Positions 52,368 through 62,093 of a DNA stretch of 64,000 nt are shown here, one piece after another. Origin of the DNA: Foliimonas ilicis (GTDB lineage: Bacteria; Pseudomonadota; Alphaproteobacteria; Rhizobiales; Rhizobiaceae); assembly GCF_039939195.1 (NCBI RefSeq), contig NZ_JBDUUH010000012.1, positions 143,572-207,571 of the forward strand. Direction: 5' to 3'. The notes beneath the pieces are model-generated. The model worked only from the letters and a program-made list of their open reading frames with translations, did no database searches and was not told where the DNA came from. Within the stretch, counting starts at the first letter, position 1. Each line of letters opens with the position of its first letter. The translations under genes were made by a program, and so were the position numbers.

Positions 52368-53279
52368 TTACTTGAGGAAGCCGTTCTGCTTGAGGAAGTC
52401 TTCGGCAACAGCCTTTGCAGGCTCACCACCGACCTGAACGCGGCCGTTCAGTTCCTGAAGCGTCACAAGGTCGAGCTTTTCGAATACCGGCTTTAGAAGT
52501 TCCTCGATCTTCGGATTTTCCTTGAGCACGGCCTCGCGGATGATCGGGGCTGGCTGGTAGACCGGCTGCACACCCTTGTCGTCTTCCAGAACGACCAGAC
52601 CGGAAGGCGCGATGCCGCCATCCGTGCCGTAAACCATTGCTGCATTCGCGCCATTCGTCTGGTTGGCCGCAGCCGCAATCGTCGCCGCCGTATCGCCGCC
52701 CGAAAGCGTGATGAGCTGCTCGGGCTTCAGCGTGAATCCATAGGTCGTTTGGAAGGCCGGAAGGGCCGCAGCCGAATTCACGAATTCGGACGATGCCGCC
52801 AGAACGACCGTGCCGCCATCGCTGACATATTTGCCGAAATCGGAAAGCGTCTTCAGATTGTTCGCCTCGGTCACATCCTTGCGAAGCGCGATGGCCCAGG
52901 TGTTGTTGGCGGGCGAAGGCGTCAGCCAGACGATCTTGTTGGCATCATAGTCGAGCTTCTTGGCTTCCTCATAGGCTTTCGCCGCATCCTTCCATGCCGG
53001 ATCGTCGGCCTTCTCGAAGAAGAACGCCGCATTGCCCGTATATTCCGGGTAGATGTCGATCTCGCCAGCGGTGATCGCCTGCCGCACGACCGGCGTGCCG
53101 CCGAGCTGAATGCGATCGGTGGTCGCTATATCATTGGCGTTCAGCACCGACAGGATGATGTTGCCGAGCACGCCGCCTTCGGTGTCGATCTTGGAAGATA
53201 CGACGACCTGCGCGCTGGCAGCGCTCATCGAAAGCGCAATTGCAAACGCGGTGCCGAGAATGATTTTTGTGGAAGACAT
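52368..53279 (-). CDS. osmF: Osmolyte-binding protein OsmF/YehZ type
   Basis: 303 aa from ATG 53279. Signal peptide 1-23 (FAIALSMSAASAQ), then the OpuAC-type fold with KIDTEGGVLGNIIL and IYPEYTGN. Periplasmic binding protein for glycine-betaine-type osmolytes; first gene of the operon, so the promoter is just upstream. Contains aromatic residues (W) that may form the ligand cage. Confidence 0.9.
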   Translation of the reverse strand: MSSTKIILGTAFAIALSMSAASAQVVVSSKIDTEGGVLGNIILSVLNANDIATTDRIQLGGTPVVRQAITAGEIDIYPEYTGNAAFFFEKADDPAWKDAAKAYEEAKKLDYDANKIVWLTPSPANNTWAIALRKDVTEANNLKTLSDFGKYVSDGGTVVLAASSEFVNSAAALPAFQTTYGFTLKPEQLITLSGGDTAATIAAAANQTNGANAAMVYGTDGGIAPSGLVVLEDDKGVQPVYQPAPIIREAVLKENPKIEELLKPVFEKLDLVTLQELNGRVQVGGEPAKAVAEDFLKQNGFLK

Positions 53280-53439
53280 TTTCCGTTTCCCTTGAATTTC
53301 GGATGCGAATGCGCCTTTGGACCACAAATCCTGTGCATCGTCGGGGCATACTATTCTCCAAACTGGTGCATCCGCAAAAATTTGGAAGATATTGCAGCCT
53401 ATAAAATTTCAGTTTGTGCGGTTTAGCAACGTAGGTTTG

Positions 53440-54618
53440 TCAGGAGCCTGCAATCCGGCGCATGGCGATAAGCCCAAGCCAGACGCCGCCGACGCAGAAG
53501 ATCAGAAAGATCCAGCCTGAAAGCGCACCGGCATGGATGCCGGACAGAAGAACACCAACCGTGCAGCCAAGCCCGGTCATCGCGCCCCAGCCCATCAACA
53601 CGCCACCAGTCAGGCCCTTCACGATCTGACCACCTGTCGGCAGCGTCGGTTTGAACTGCCCGGCACCGAGCGCCGAGGCGAAACTGCCAAGAACCAGACC
53701 AATCACGAACAGTCCGTTTGCCGAAAGCAGCGTCTCTTTCACCACCGTCGCGCAGCCGCGCAGCGTGTCGAGGCCGAGCAATGTTCCCGGCAGCGCATCG
53801 TAAGCGCGGCCTGCCGTGCGGACGAGACTGCCCAGTTCAGCCGTAACGCCAAGCGGCGCGACCCTGAAGAAATAAACGGCGGAAATCACGCCGACCGCAA
53901 TTCCGCCGATCAAAGCAGGCCAACGCTCGACGAAAACCGAGCGGCCAAGCACTGCAAGCCCATCGCCCGATGCGTTTTCGACCGTCACGCGCCTGCCATA
54001 TGCGACGACCGCAATAAGCAATCCCGCACAAAGCAGAAGCGTCACGGCCAGCGTACCGGCATAGCCGATCGAGTGCGGCAGCCAGACGACCGGGCTTTCG
54101 GAAACGCTTGCCAGATAGATCGGATTCCATGTGACAAACCCAAGGAAGAACCCTGCGCCCGCGCCGATCAGCGCAAATGGCGACGCAGCCGATCCCTCGC
54201 CCAGCCGATAGAAATGCGCCGAAAGGCACGACCCGGAAATCGCCATGCCGATGCCGAAGACAAAGGCCGCTACCGCCAGAAACGGACTGACCGGACCGAT
54301 ATGCGCGTTTGGCGGAAGCCGTCCCGGCTGCGGCACCGGCGCCCAGGCCATCATCACCGCATGGTAGAGCACCGCACCCACCGCCAGCGCCACAATGATC
54401 GAAACCAGCCCACGCGCATCGCGCTTTTCGATGAAATCGCGGAAATTGCACAGAAAGCAGAAGCGCGAACGCTGCAAAACAATGCCGAACACCGCCCCGA
54501 CGATCAGCGAAAACACGAGATTGCGCGCGGTCGGGTCGCCCGAAAGAAACCACGCCCAAAGCGCCAATCCGGCAAGTATCGCAACAGGCAGAACCACACG
54601 CACAGGCTTTGCGATCAT
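53440..54618 (-). CDS. YeeE/YedE-family sulfur transporter
   Basis: 392 aa, about nine to ten membrane segments, with the conserved cysteines in GSCLSAHFYR and LGCTVGVLLSG plus RGCATVV; these relay thiosulfate in TsuA-type YeeE proteins. Preceded by a periplasmic rhodanese on the same strand 78 bases upstream, which strongly suggests thiosulfate or persulfide handling. Exact substrate is inferred. Confidence 0.85.
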   Translation of the reverse strand: MIAKPVRVVLPVAILAGLALWAWFLSGDPTARNLVFSLIVGAVFGIVLQRSRFCFLCNFRDFIEKRDARGLVSIIVALAVGAVLYHAVMMAWAPVPQPGRLPPNAHIGPVSPFLAVAAFVFGIGMAISGSCLSAHFYRLGEGSAASPFALIGAGAGFFLGFVTWNPIYLASVSESPVVWLPHSIGYAGTLAVTLLLCAGLLIAVVAYGRRVTVENASGDGLAVLGRSVFVERWPALIGGIAVGVISAVYFFRVAPLGVTAELGSLVRTAGRAYDALPGTLLGLDTLRGCATVVKETLLSANGLFVIGLVLGSFASALGAGQFKPTLPTGGQIVKGLTGGVLMGWGAMTGLGCTVGVLLSGIHAGALSGWIFLIFCVGGVWLGLIAMRRIAGS

Positions 54619-54695
54619 TTCAGATATCCGTTTATACGAGGAAAAGCGGACACCTCGTCAGGTGCCCGCTCCTTCGAAAAGTCCGATTGTGAAGC

Positions 54696-55613
54696 TTATT
54701 TACCGGTCCATACGGTGCCTGCGACATTGACCACCGGAACGCCGACGGCATTGCCATATTCGGTCCACGAACCGTCATAGTTCTTCACGTCGTAGCCAAG
54801 GATGCGCTTGAGCGCGAACCATGTGTGGCTGGAACGCTCGCCGATGCGGCAATAGGTGATGATCGGCCTGGAGCCATCGACGCCCACCTCGGCATAGATC
54901 GCCTTGATCTCGTCGGCCGATTTGAACGTGCCGTCCTCGTTGACGATCTTGCCCCAAGGCACATTTTCCGCACCCGGAATATGACCGGCGCGCAGCGAAA
55001 GCTCTTTCACGCCTTCCGGCGCAAACACCTTGCCGGTGTATTCGTCATTGGAGCGTATATCGATCAGCTTTGCTTCCGCACGGCCTTCCGCGACGTCGAG
55101 AACGTCGCTCAGACGTGCGCGCAGTTCATTGTTGCGCTCCGGCAATTCGATGGCCGAATCGTCATGATCGACCGCAGCCGTGTCGAGCGGCAGGCCATTG
55201 GCCTCCCAGAGCTTTCGCCCTCCATCGAGCAGCTTCACCTGATCGCCGAGACCGTAGACGTCGAATACCCATGCGCCCCAAGCTGCGAACCAATTGTTGT
55301 TGTCGCCGTAAAGAACGATCGTCGTGTCCTTGTCGATGCCTGCGGCGCGCAGCGTCTCCTGGAATGCTTCGCGCGTGGCGATGTCGCGCTTCACCGGATC
55401 GACCAGATCGGTGTGCCAGTTGAGATGTGCCGCACCTGGAATATGGCCGCGCTCATAAACGCCCGTATCGACACTGACTTCAAACACCCGCACTTTCGGG
55501 TTTTGCAGATTGTCCTGCACCCAGTCGGCGCTGACCAGCGCATCGGAAGCCTGCGCACTTGCCGCGACGATAAATCCTCCGAGGAGAGCCCCCAGCCCTT
55601 TCAGATATTTCAT
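54696..55613 (-). CDS. Periplasmic tandem-rhodanese sulfurtransferase
   Basis: 305 aa. Signal peptide 1-22; two rhodanese domains, the second with the active-site loop CRIGERSSHT (Cys near residue 256). The SseA/thiosulfate:cyanide family usually lies in the cytoplasm; here the signal peptide moves it to the periplasm. Upstream of YeeE, it could deliver or split thiosulfate at the outer face. First gene of the two. Confidence 0.88.
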   Translation of the reverse strand: MKYLKGLGALLGGFIVAASAQASDALVSADWVQDNLQNPKVRVFEVSVDTGVYERGHIPGAAHLNWHTDLVDPVKRDIATREAFQETLRAAGIDKDTTIVLYGDNNNWFAAWGAWVFDVYGLGDQVKLLDGGRKLWEANGLPLDTAAVDHDDSAIELPERNNELRARLSDVLDVAEGRAEAKLIDIRSNDEYTGKVFAPEGVKELSLRAGHIPGAENVPWGKIVNEDGTFKSADEIKAIYAEVGVDGSRPIITYCRIGERSSHTWFALKRILGYDVKNYDGSWTEYGNAVGVPVVNVAGTVWTGK

Positions 55614-55841
55614 GTCCTTCTCCTGTGTTTAAACGGTCGTTCGTAATTGCCTGATTGTCCGCGCACGGCCGTCATGACAGAACCTTGCTGGAAATTGCAT
55701 GTTATGGATCGACACAACTTAGGAGAGCGAAAAAATTCCAAATTTCGCACCTCTGGAGAACGATCATTCCAGAAGCGCTTGAAGCTTGCGCGCAAACCGC
55801 GTTTGACCTCTACTCGGCCACCAACAATCGAGAGCGATGAA

Positions 55842-56204
55842 ATGAACGTTATAAATCGGGCAGCACTCGGCTTTGCGGGCCTTTGCGGCGCTTTGGGCGT
55901 GGCGCTGTCTGCAATCGCCGCTCATGCAGGCGGCGGCAATCTCGGCGTCGCCGCATCCTTCCTGCTCGCCCACGCCCCGGCCTTCCTCGTGCTCGGCTTC
56001 GTTGCGGGCAAGCTTCTACGCGTTGGATCGTGGGCGCTGCTTGCCGGGTTGATTCTGTTTGCGGGTGATCTGGTGTCGCGAGACTATCTCGGACAGCGCC
56101 TGTTCCCGCTCGCCGCGCCTTCGGGCGGCATCTTGATGATTGCCGGCTGGGTTCTCATCGGCGCACAGGCGTTTTTCGGCAGGCTTCACTATCCAACCAG
56201 ATAA
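55842..56204 (+). CDS. DUF423 membrane protein
   Basis: 120 aa from ATG 55842 (GAGAGCGATGAA upstream). Four membrane segments; FAGDLVSRDYLGQRLFPLAAPSGGILMIAGW is the DUF423 signature. Function unknown; widely conserved. Confidence 0.88.
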   Translation: MNVINRAALGFAGLCGALGVALSAIAAHAGGGNLGVAASFLLAHAPAFLVLGFVAGKLLRVGSWALLAGLILFAGDLVSRDYLGQRLFPLAAPSGGILMIAGWVLIGAQAFFGRLHYPTR

Positions 56205-56212
56205 GAACCGGT

Positions 56213-56608
56213 TTATTTCTGCGCTTTCGCCTTCGCATTCTTCTTCAATTTGGTCTGATTGTAGTCGATGGCAGCGCGGACGAGGTTTTTCAGGGCGCGC
56301 TCATCGACCTTGTCGCCCTCGAAAAAATCGATTACGCGCCTTGTATTACCGTTTAGCTCTGCGTTGAAAAGCTTGTCCGGGTCCGAAAGCCCCGCCCCAT
56401 GGGCAAATGTGAGCTTCACCTTGCCCTTGTGAGCATTGCCAACCGCGATCATTCCGTCGCGCGACCACACCGGGCTTCCCATCCACTTCCATTCCTCGAT
56501 TATCTCGGGGTCAGTCGCTAGGATGATCTTGCGGACAGCGGCAAAGGTTTCGCCACGCCAGTCAGTAATTTCCGCAATTAGCTGATCGATGCGTTCCGAG
56601 GGATTCAT
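56213..56608 (-). CDS. DUF1801-domain protein
   Basis: 131 aa. SWPHV-like core GSPVWSRDGMIAVGNAHKGKVKLTFAHGAGL typical of DUF1801/YdhG-like small proteins; Lys-rich tail. Soluble; function unknown. Convergent with the DUF423 gene. Confidence 0.85.
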   Translation of the reverse strand: MNPSERIDQLIAEITDWRGETFAAVRKIILATDPEIIEEWKWMGSPVWSRDGMIAVGNAHKGKVKLTFAHGAGLSDPDKLFNAELNGNTRRVIDFFEGDKVDERALKNLVRAAIDYNQTKLKKNAKAKAQK

Positions 56609-56805
56609 TGGCGTTGTGCCCCGAATTCAAGTTCCGGTTCATGTGCCTGCAATGATAGCGCCACGGTGGAATTGTGAAAAGAGATACGAGCCGGAGTAAG
56701 CCGCGACCGTTTCGAACCCGCAGGGTTCGCAAGCCCGACCGGGCGTCGCGCGGTCAGCGCGCCCCATCGGAGGCATGAGCGAAGCGAATTGCCGTGAGAT
56801 AAAAA

Positions 56806-56881
56806 TGGTGGAGCCAAGCGGGATCGAACCGCTGACCTCCTGCATGCCATGCAGGCGCTCTCCCAGCTGAGCTATGGCCCC
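56806..56881 (-). tRNA. tRNA-Ala (GGC)
   Basis: 76 nt including CCA. Acceptor GGGGCCA/TGGCTCC, anticodon loop ATGGCAT (GGC), T arm AGCGG-TTCGATC-CCGCT. Reads GCC (and GCU) alanine codons. Confidence 0.95.
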
Positions 56882-57069
56882 ACGATGCGGGTGTTGGACA
56901 CCGGCAACTCTGGTAGTGGTGGAGTTGAGAACGAACCCTGCTCCACCGGTCTGGATGGCGGCTTCTAGCGCCGCCTCACCTCAAGATCAAGCCTCTGTGG
57001 AAGCTTTTTATCGAGCGGTGAAAATGCCGCCCCGAACGCATGCGCATCCGGGACCGGCATGAGCCTGTA

Positions 57070-57456
57070 TCATGTATCGTCGTCGTCGTCGCCAACACCG
57101 ATAATGTCTGCAACGTCATCGTCGTCTTCTTCCTCGTCCTCGAGGAAGGTATCTTCATCGTCGTCGCCGAGATCGACGTCTTCTTCATCGTCGATATCCG
57201 GCACATCGTCGCCGGTCTTTGCTTCTTCGTCCGCCTCTTCGAGCGAAACGACTTCGGCGCCTTCTTCTTCGTTATCGACTTCTTTGTCTTCGACTTCCTC
57301 TTCTTCAGCCGCCATTTTTTCGGCAGCGGACTGGAAGTACGACAGGGGATACGACTTTCCGGTATAAGGAGAGACGATCGGATCCTTGTTCAGATCGAAG
57401 AATTTGCGGCCCGTTTCCGGGCAGATACGCTTTGTACCAAGTTCGGGTTTTGCCAC
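57070..57456 (-). CDS. FYDLN-acid family protein (TIGR02300)
   Basis: 128 aa. Conserved N-terminus MAKPELGTKRICPETGRKFFDLNKDPIVSPYTG, with KFFDLN in place of FYDLN; the second half is an extreme acidic run (D/E-rich). Function unknown; conserved in alphaproteobacteria beside aroA, as here (divergent, 194 bases apart). The acidic tail may be unfolded. Confidence 0.88.
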   Translation of the reverse strand: MAKPELGTKRICPETGRKFFDLNKDPIVSPYTGKSYPLSYFQSAAEKMAAEEEEVEDKEVDNEEEGAEVVSLEEADEEAKTGDDVPDIDDEEDVDLGDDDEDTFLEDEEEDDDDVADIIGVGDDDDDT

Positions 57457-57650
57457 GTGAGAGCCTCGTCCTTAAAAGTTTGGTCCCCATAACCGCAGTT
57501 TGCGGCCCTGTCAAAGCTAAATGGGACATATCTGTCAATGGAACGAAATGCTCTTTTACAAAGCCTTTCGCAAGGGGGACACCTCATGGTAGGAGACCGC
57601 CGCATCATCTGGAAGGCCGAACTTGCGATCTTCCCTTGTGAGGACCATTC

Positions 57651-59012
57651 ATGACCGCGCATTCTACGCCAAAGCCTGCTCTCGCCCGCTCTTCAAACTC
57701 GCTCACCGGCCGTTTCCGCGTTCCGGGCGATAAGTCCATTTCCCACCGCTCCTTCATGTTCGGCGGTCTGGCATCCGGCGAGACGCGCATTACCGGCCTT
57801 CTCGAAGGCGAAGATGTGCTGCGCACCGGCGATGCCATGAAAGCCATGGGCGCGCGAATCGAAAAGCACGGCGCTGAGTGGATAATTCACGGCACCGGCA
57901 ATGGTTGCCTGCTGCAGCCGCAAGCGCCGCTCGATTTCGGCAATGCCGGCACCGGCTCGCGCCTGACCATGGGCCTTGTCGGCACATATGACATGGAAAC
58001 GACCTTCATCGGCGACGCATCCCTTTCGGGACGGCCAATGGCGCGCGTGCTCGATCCGTTACGCGAAATGGGCGTTCAGGTGCTGAAAGCCTCACCCGGC
58101 GACCGTATGCCGATCACCCTGCGCGGCCCAAAACATGCCGCTCCCATTTCCTATCGCGTGCCGATGGCATCCGCTCAGGTCAAATCCGCCGTGCTTCTCG
58201 CCGGCTTGAATACGCCCGGCGTCACCACCGTCATCGAACCAGTCATGACGCGCGACCACACGGAAAAGATGCTCAAGGGCTTCGGCGCGAATATCGAGGT
58301 CGAGACGGACAAGGACGGCGTGCGTCACATCCGCATCGAAGGTCAGGGCAAGCTCGACGGCCAGACCATCGCGGTGCCGGGCGATCCCTCTTCATCCGCT
58401 TTCCCGATCGTGGCAGCGCTGATCGTTCCAGGCTCCGACATCACCATCGAAAATGTCTTGATGAACCCGACCCGCACCGGCCTCATCACGACCCTTCTGG
58501 AAATGGGCGGTTCGATCGAACTGCTGAACCCGCGTAGCGAAGGCGGCGAAGATGTCGCGGATCTGCGCGTCCGCGCCTCCGAACTAAAGGGCGTCACCGT
58601 TCCCGCCGAACGCGCACCTTCGATGATCGATGAATATCCGGTTCTGGCGGTCGCTGCATCTTTCGCCACGGGCGAAACCATCATGCAGGGCCTCGACGAA
58701 TTACGCGTGAAAGAATCGGATCGCCTTTCCGCCGTCGCCAATGGCCTCAAGGTCAATGGCGTCGATTGCACCGAAGGCGAGGCGTCACTGTCGGTGCGCG
58801 GCCGCCCGGATGGCAAGGGTCTCGGCGGCGGCATGGTCGAAACGCATCTCGACCACCGCATCGCCATGAGCTTCCTCGTCATGGGCCTTGCGTCGGAAAA
58901 GCCGGTCAGCATCGACGATCAGGCGATGATCGTCACCAGCTTCCCCGAATTCATGGGATTGATGACCGGCCTCGGCGCAAACATCGAGCCGCTGGAAATG
59001 GCTGCGGGCTAA
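57651..59012 (+). CDS. aroA: EPSP synthase (class II, CP4-like)
   Basis: 453 aa. All-family signatures: GDKSISHRSFMFGGLA near the N-terminus, GNAGTGSRLTMGL, RVPMASAQVKSAVLLAGL and ELRVKESDRLSAVA. Joins shikimate-3-phosphate and PEP. Nearest to the CP4 enzyme in what I recall, but residue 100 is Gly, not the Ala100 that gives CP4 its glyphosate insensitivity. Overlaps in function with the downstream cmk by a shared operon, spacing 3 bases to the next gene. Confidence 0.94.
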   Translation: MTAHSTPKPALARSSNSLTGRFRVPGDKSISHRSFMFGGLASGETRITGLLEGEDVLRTGDAMKAMGARIEKHGAEWIIHGTGNGCLLQPQAPLDFGNAGTGSRLTMGLVGTYDMETTFIGDASLSGRPMARVLDPLREMGVQVLKASPGDRMPITLRGPKHAAPISYRVPMASAQVKSAVLLAGLNTPGVTTVIEPVMTRDHTEKMLKGFGANIEVETDKDGVRHIRIEGQGKLDGQTIAVPGDPSSSAFPIVAALIVPGSDITIENVLMNPTRTGLITTLLEMGGSIELLNPRSEGGEDVADLRVRASELKGVTVPAERAPSMIDEYPVLAVAASFATGETIMQGLDELRVKESDRLSAVANGLKVNGVDCTEGEASLSVRGRPDGKGLGGGMVETHLDHRIAMSFLVMGLASEKPVSIDDQAMIVTSFPEFMGLMTGLGANIEPLEMAAG

Positions 59013-59015
59013 AAG

Positions 59016-59381
59016 ATGCTGGAGCAGTTTGCCTCGTTCGTAACGACATATCTGCTCTATCTCATGTTGTCCGTGCCGTTCATCGTCTGGTCCGGGCGGA
59101 CGACCTATGCCAGCATCGAGGCGCATGGCGGCAAGCCCGGCCGCGGCGTGACGTACGTCTTCGCCATTTTCCCGCTTGTGCTGACCGCCTATTACATTCT
59201 CAGCGGCATAGGCGGCACCCGCGAAGAGGATTTCGACATCGGCCCCACCACCGCCTTTCGCCAGGAACGTGTCAGCGACTGGGGGCCATATCTGTTTCTA
59301 AGCCTGCCGCCCGCCTGGGGATTGCTGGCAGGGTATGTGATCGCCAATATTGTCAGCCGCCGGAATGCAGGAAAAGCATGA
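59016..59381 (+). CDS. Small membrane protein between aroA and cmk
   Basis: 121 aa, about three membrane segments (10-25, 45-65, 90-110), with GTREEDFDIGPTTAFR between. Three bases after aroA, and its TGA overlaps the ATG of cmk, so it is translationally coupled. Function unknown. Confidence 0.75.
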   Translation: MLEQFASFVTTYLLYLMLSVPFIVWSGRTTYASIEAHGGKPGRGVTYVFAIFPLVLTAYYILSGIGGTREEDFDIGPTTAFRQERVSDWGPYLFLSLPPAWGLLAGYVIANIVSRRNAGKA

Positions 59382-60028
59382 CGACACCATTCACCATCGC
59401 AATCGACGGACCCGCCGCATCCGGCAAGGGCACGCTCGCACGCCGTCTTGCCGACTATTATCACCTGCCGCATCTCGATACCGGCCTCACCTATCGTGCG
59501 GTTGCGCATATGATGCTGGCGAGGAATTGGTCGCTGGACGATGAAAGCCATGCGGTCGCCGCCGCAAATCTGGTCGATCTCGGCAATCTCGATCGCGAAG
59601 CGCTGTCGGCCCATGCGGTTGCTGATGCAGCGTCCCGCGTTGCGGTCATCCCCGAAGTCAGGCGCATTCTGGTTGAAAAGCAGCGCACCTTTGCTGGACA
59701 GAATGGCGGTGCTGTGCTCGACGGCCGCGACATAGGCACGGTCGTCTGCCCTCAAGCCGAGGTAAAGCTCTACGTGACGGCCAGCGCCGAAGTGCGCGCG
59801 ACGCGCCGCCTGCGCGACATTGAAGGACGCGGCGGACAGGCCGATTTCAGCCAGATTCTCACGGATATTCAGCGCCGGGACGAGCGCGATATGGGCCGCA
59901 CCGACTCGCCGCTCAAACCCGCAGAAGACGCGCACTTGCTCGATACGTCGGAAATGAGTATAGAAGCCGCGTTTCTAGCAGCCAAAGCAATCGTTGAAAT
60001 CGCGATGGCCAAAAGACGCAATATCTGA
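59378..60028 (+). CDS. cmk: Cytidylate kinase
   Basis: 216 aa from ATG 59378. P-loop IAIDGPAASGKGTLARRLA, HLDTGLTYRAVA, LDGRDIGTVVCP and RDERDMGRTDSPL. Phosphorylates CMP and dCMP. Placed between aroA and rpsA, the usual alphaproteobacterial (and enterobacterial) order. Confidence 0.95.
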   Translation: MTTPFTIAIDGPAASGKGTLARRLADYYHLPHLDTGLTYRAVAHMMLARNWSLDDESHAVAAANLVDLGNLDREALSAHAVADAASRVAVIPEVRRILVEKQRTFAGQNGGAVLDGRDIGTVVCPQAEVKLYVTASAEVRATRRLRDIEGRGGQADFSQILTDIQRRDERDMGRTDSPLKPAEDAHLLDTSEMSIEAAFLAAKAIVEIAMAKRRNI

Positions 60029-60230
60029 CCCGGAATGATCCGATTGCCGTTTTCCGGCACTTAAATTCGGAACGAACCGGACCAGAAAACCGCCTGCCAG
60101 CATTCTCATGCGCCGAAATTGTCCGCGAAATGCGGCATCAGGGATTAGTCCCGGAATGACGGTCAGGCAAACGCAACTCGAACCAACGGCGCCGGGCTCT
60201 GCCAGAATGCAGGGCTTTCCAGGAGAAACA

Positions 60231-61937
60231 ATGTCAGCTTCCAATCCAACCCGCGACGATTTCGCAAGCCTTCTCGAAGAGTCGTTTTCCGACGGCCATT
60301 CGGGTGAAGGTCAGGTCGTTCGCGGCATTATCACTGCCATCGAAAAAGACATGGCCATCATCGACGTCGGCCTCAAGGTCGAAGGTCGCGTGCCGCTGAA
60401 GGAATTCGGCGCGAAGGCCAAGGACGGCCAGCTTAATGTCGGCGACACCGTCGAAGTCTATGTCGAGCGCATCGAAAACGCACTGGGCGAAGCTATGCTC
60501 AGCCGCGAGAAGGCCCGCCGCGAAGAGAGCTGGGTCAAGCTCGAAGAGAAATTCAACAAGGGCGAGCGCGTCGAAGGCGTTATCTTCAACCAGGTCAAGG
60601 GCGGCTTCACGGTCGATCTCGACGGTGCCGTGGCCTTCCTGCCGCGTTCGCAGGTTGATATCCGCCCGATCCGCGACGTTTCCCCGCTGATGCACAACCC
60701 GCAGCCTTTCGAGATCCTCAAGATGGATCGTCGCCGCGGCAACATAGTGGTTTCGCGCCGCACCGTGCTCGAAGAGAGCCGTGCTGAGCAGCGTTCGGAA
60801 ATCGTCCAGAACCTTGAAGAAGGTCAGGTTGTCGAAGGCGTCGTCAAGAACATCACCGATTACGGTGCGTTCGTTGATCTCGGCGGCATCGACGGTCTTC
60901 TGCACGTCACCGACATGGCATGGCGCCGCGTCAACCATCCGACCGAAATCCTCAACATCGGTCAGACGGTCAAGGTGCAGATCATCCGCATCAACCAGGA
61001 AACCCACCGTATCTCGCTCGGCATGAAGCAGCTCGAGAGCGATCCGTGGAACGACATCGGCACCAAGTTCCCGATCGGCAAGAAGATCACCGGAACCGTC
61101 ACGAACATCACCGACTACGGTGCGTTCGTCGAGCTGGAGCCAGGCATCGAAGGCCTCATCCACGTTTCGGAAATGTCGTGGACCAAGAAGAACGTGCACC
61201 CCGGCAAGATCCTGTCGACAACGCAGGAAGTCGATGTCGTCGTGCTCGAGGTGGATCCTTCGAAGCGTCGTATTTCGCTGGGCCTCAAGCAGACCCTCGA
61301 AAATCCTTGGGAAGCATTCGCACGCAGCTATCCGGTCGGCGCAGTCGTCGAAGGCGAAGTCAAGAACAAGACCGAATTCGGCCTGTTCATTGGTCTCGAA
61401 GGCGACGTGGACGGCATGGTCCACCTCTCCGACCTCGACTGGAACCGTCCGGGCGAGCAGGTCATCGAAGAGTACAATCGCGGCGACATGGTCAAGGCGC
61501 AGGTTCTCGACGTGGACATCGACAAGGAGCGTATCTCGCTCGGCGTCAAGCAGCTTGCTCGTGACGCTGTCGGCGAAGCCGCAACGTCCGGCGAACTGCG
61601 CAAGAACGCTGTCGTCACCTGCGAAGTCACCGGCGTCAAGGATGGCGGCCTGGACGTTCGTCTCGTCGATCACGACATCGAGACGTTCATCAAGCGCGCT
61701 GACTTGAGCCGCGACCGCGACGAACAGCGCCCAGAGCGCTTTACCGTCGGCCAGAAGGTCGATGCACGCGTCATCGCCTTCGACAAGAAGACCCGCAAGC
61801 TGCAGGTATCCATCAAGGCGCTGGAAATCGCTGAAGAGAAGCAGGCAGTTGCGCAGTTCGGTTCGACCGACAGCGGCGCATCGCTGGGCGACATCCTCGG
61901 CGCCGCCCTCAAGAACCGCGGTGGCAAGGACGAATAG
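60231..61937 (+). CDS. rpsA: 30S ribosomal protein S1
   Basis: 568 aa from ATG 60231 (RBS AGGAGAAACA); the frame runs upstream to 60108. Six S1 domains, the central ones with VKNITDYGAFVDLGG and VTNITDYGAFVELEPGIEGLIHVSEM. Binds mRNA on the 30S subunit and helps start translation. Directly followed by a strong terminator. Confidence 0.96.
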   Translation: MSASNPTRDDFASLLEESFSDGHSGEGQVVRGIITAIEKDMAIIDVGLKVEGRVPLKEFGAKAKDGQLNVGDTVEVYVERIENALGEAMLSREKARREESWVKLEEKFNKGERVEGVIFNQVKGGFTVDLDGAVAFLPRSQVDIRPIRDVSPLMHNPQPFEILKMDRRRGNIVVSRRTVLEESRAEQRSEIVQNLEEGQVVEGVVKNITDYGAFVDLGGIDGLLHVTDMAWRRVNHPTEILNIGQTVKVQIIRINQETHRISLGMKQLESDPWNDIGTKFPIGKKITGTVTNITDYGAFVELEPGIEGLIHVSEMSWTKKNVHPGKILSTTQEVDVVVLEVDPSKRRISLGLKQTLENPWEAFARSYPVGAVVEGEVKNKTEFGLFIGLEGDVDGMVHLSDLDWNRPGEQVIEEYNRGDMVKAQVLDVDIDKERISLGVKQLARDAVGEAATSGELRKNAVVTCEVTGVKDGGLDVRLVDHDIETFIKRADLSRDRDEQRPERFTVGQKVDARVIAFDKKTRKLQVSIKALEIAEEKQAVAQFGSTDSGASLGDILGAALKNRGGKDE

Positions 61938-61965
61938 TCCTAGCCGCTAAGGCGATACGAAAACG

Positions 61966-61999
61966 AAAAACCCCGCCGGAGCGATCCGGTGGGGTTTTT
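61966..61999 (+). terminator. Intrinsic terminator of rpsA
   Basis: AAAAACCCCGCCGGA (61966-61980), GCGA loop, TCCGGTGGGGTTTTT (61985-61999). Confidence 0.94.
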
Positions 62000-62093
62000 C
62001 TTTGCCGGTGCGGGAACAATTCCCCGCAATCCATCTTTGCTCTAACGTGATCCACGCGCCGATTCGTTCGCCACGACATGAAAGCAGTATTCC

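Noticed and set aside
53533..54780. 415-aa open frame opposite the YeeE gene
   Set aside because: Low-complexity Arg/Gln/His-rich translation, typical of an antisense frame of a membrane protein.
60234..61673. 479-aa open frame opposite rpsA
   Set aside because: Shadow of rpsA; composition is that of reverse-complemented S1 repeats, with no domain.
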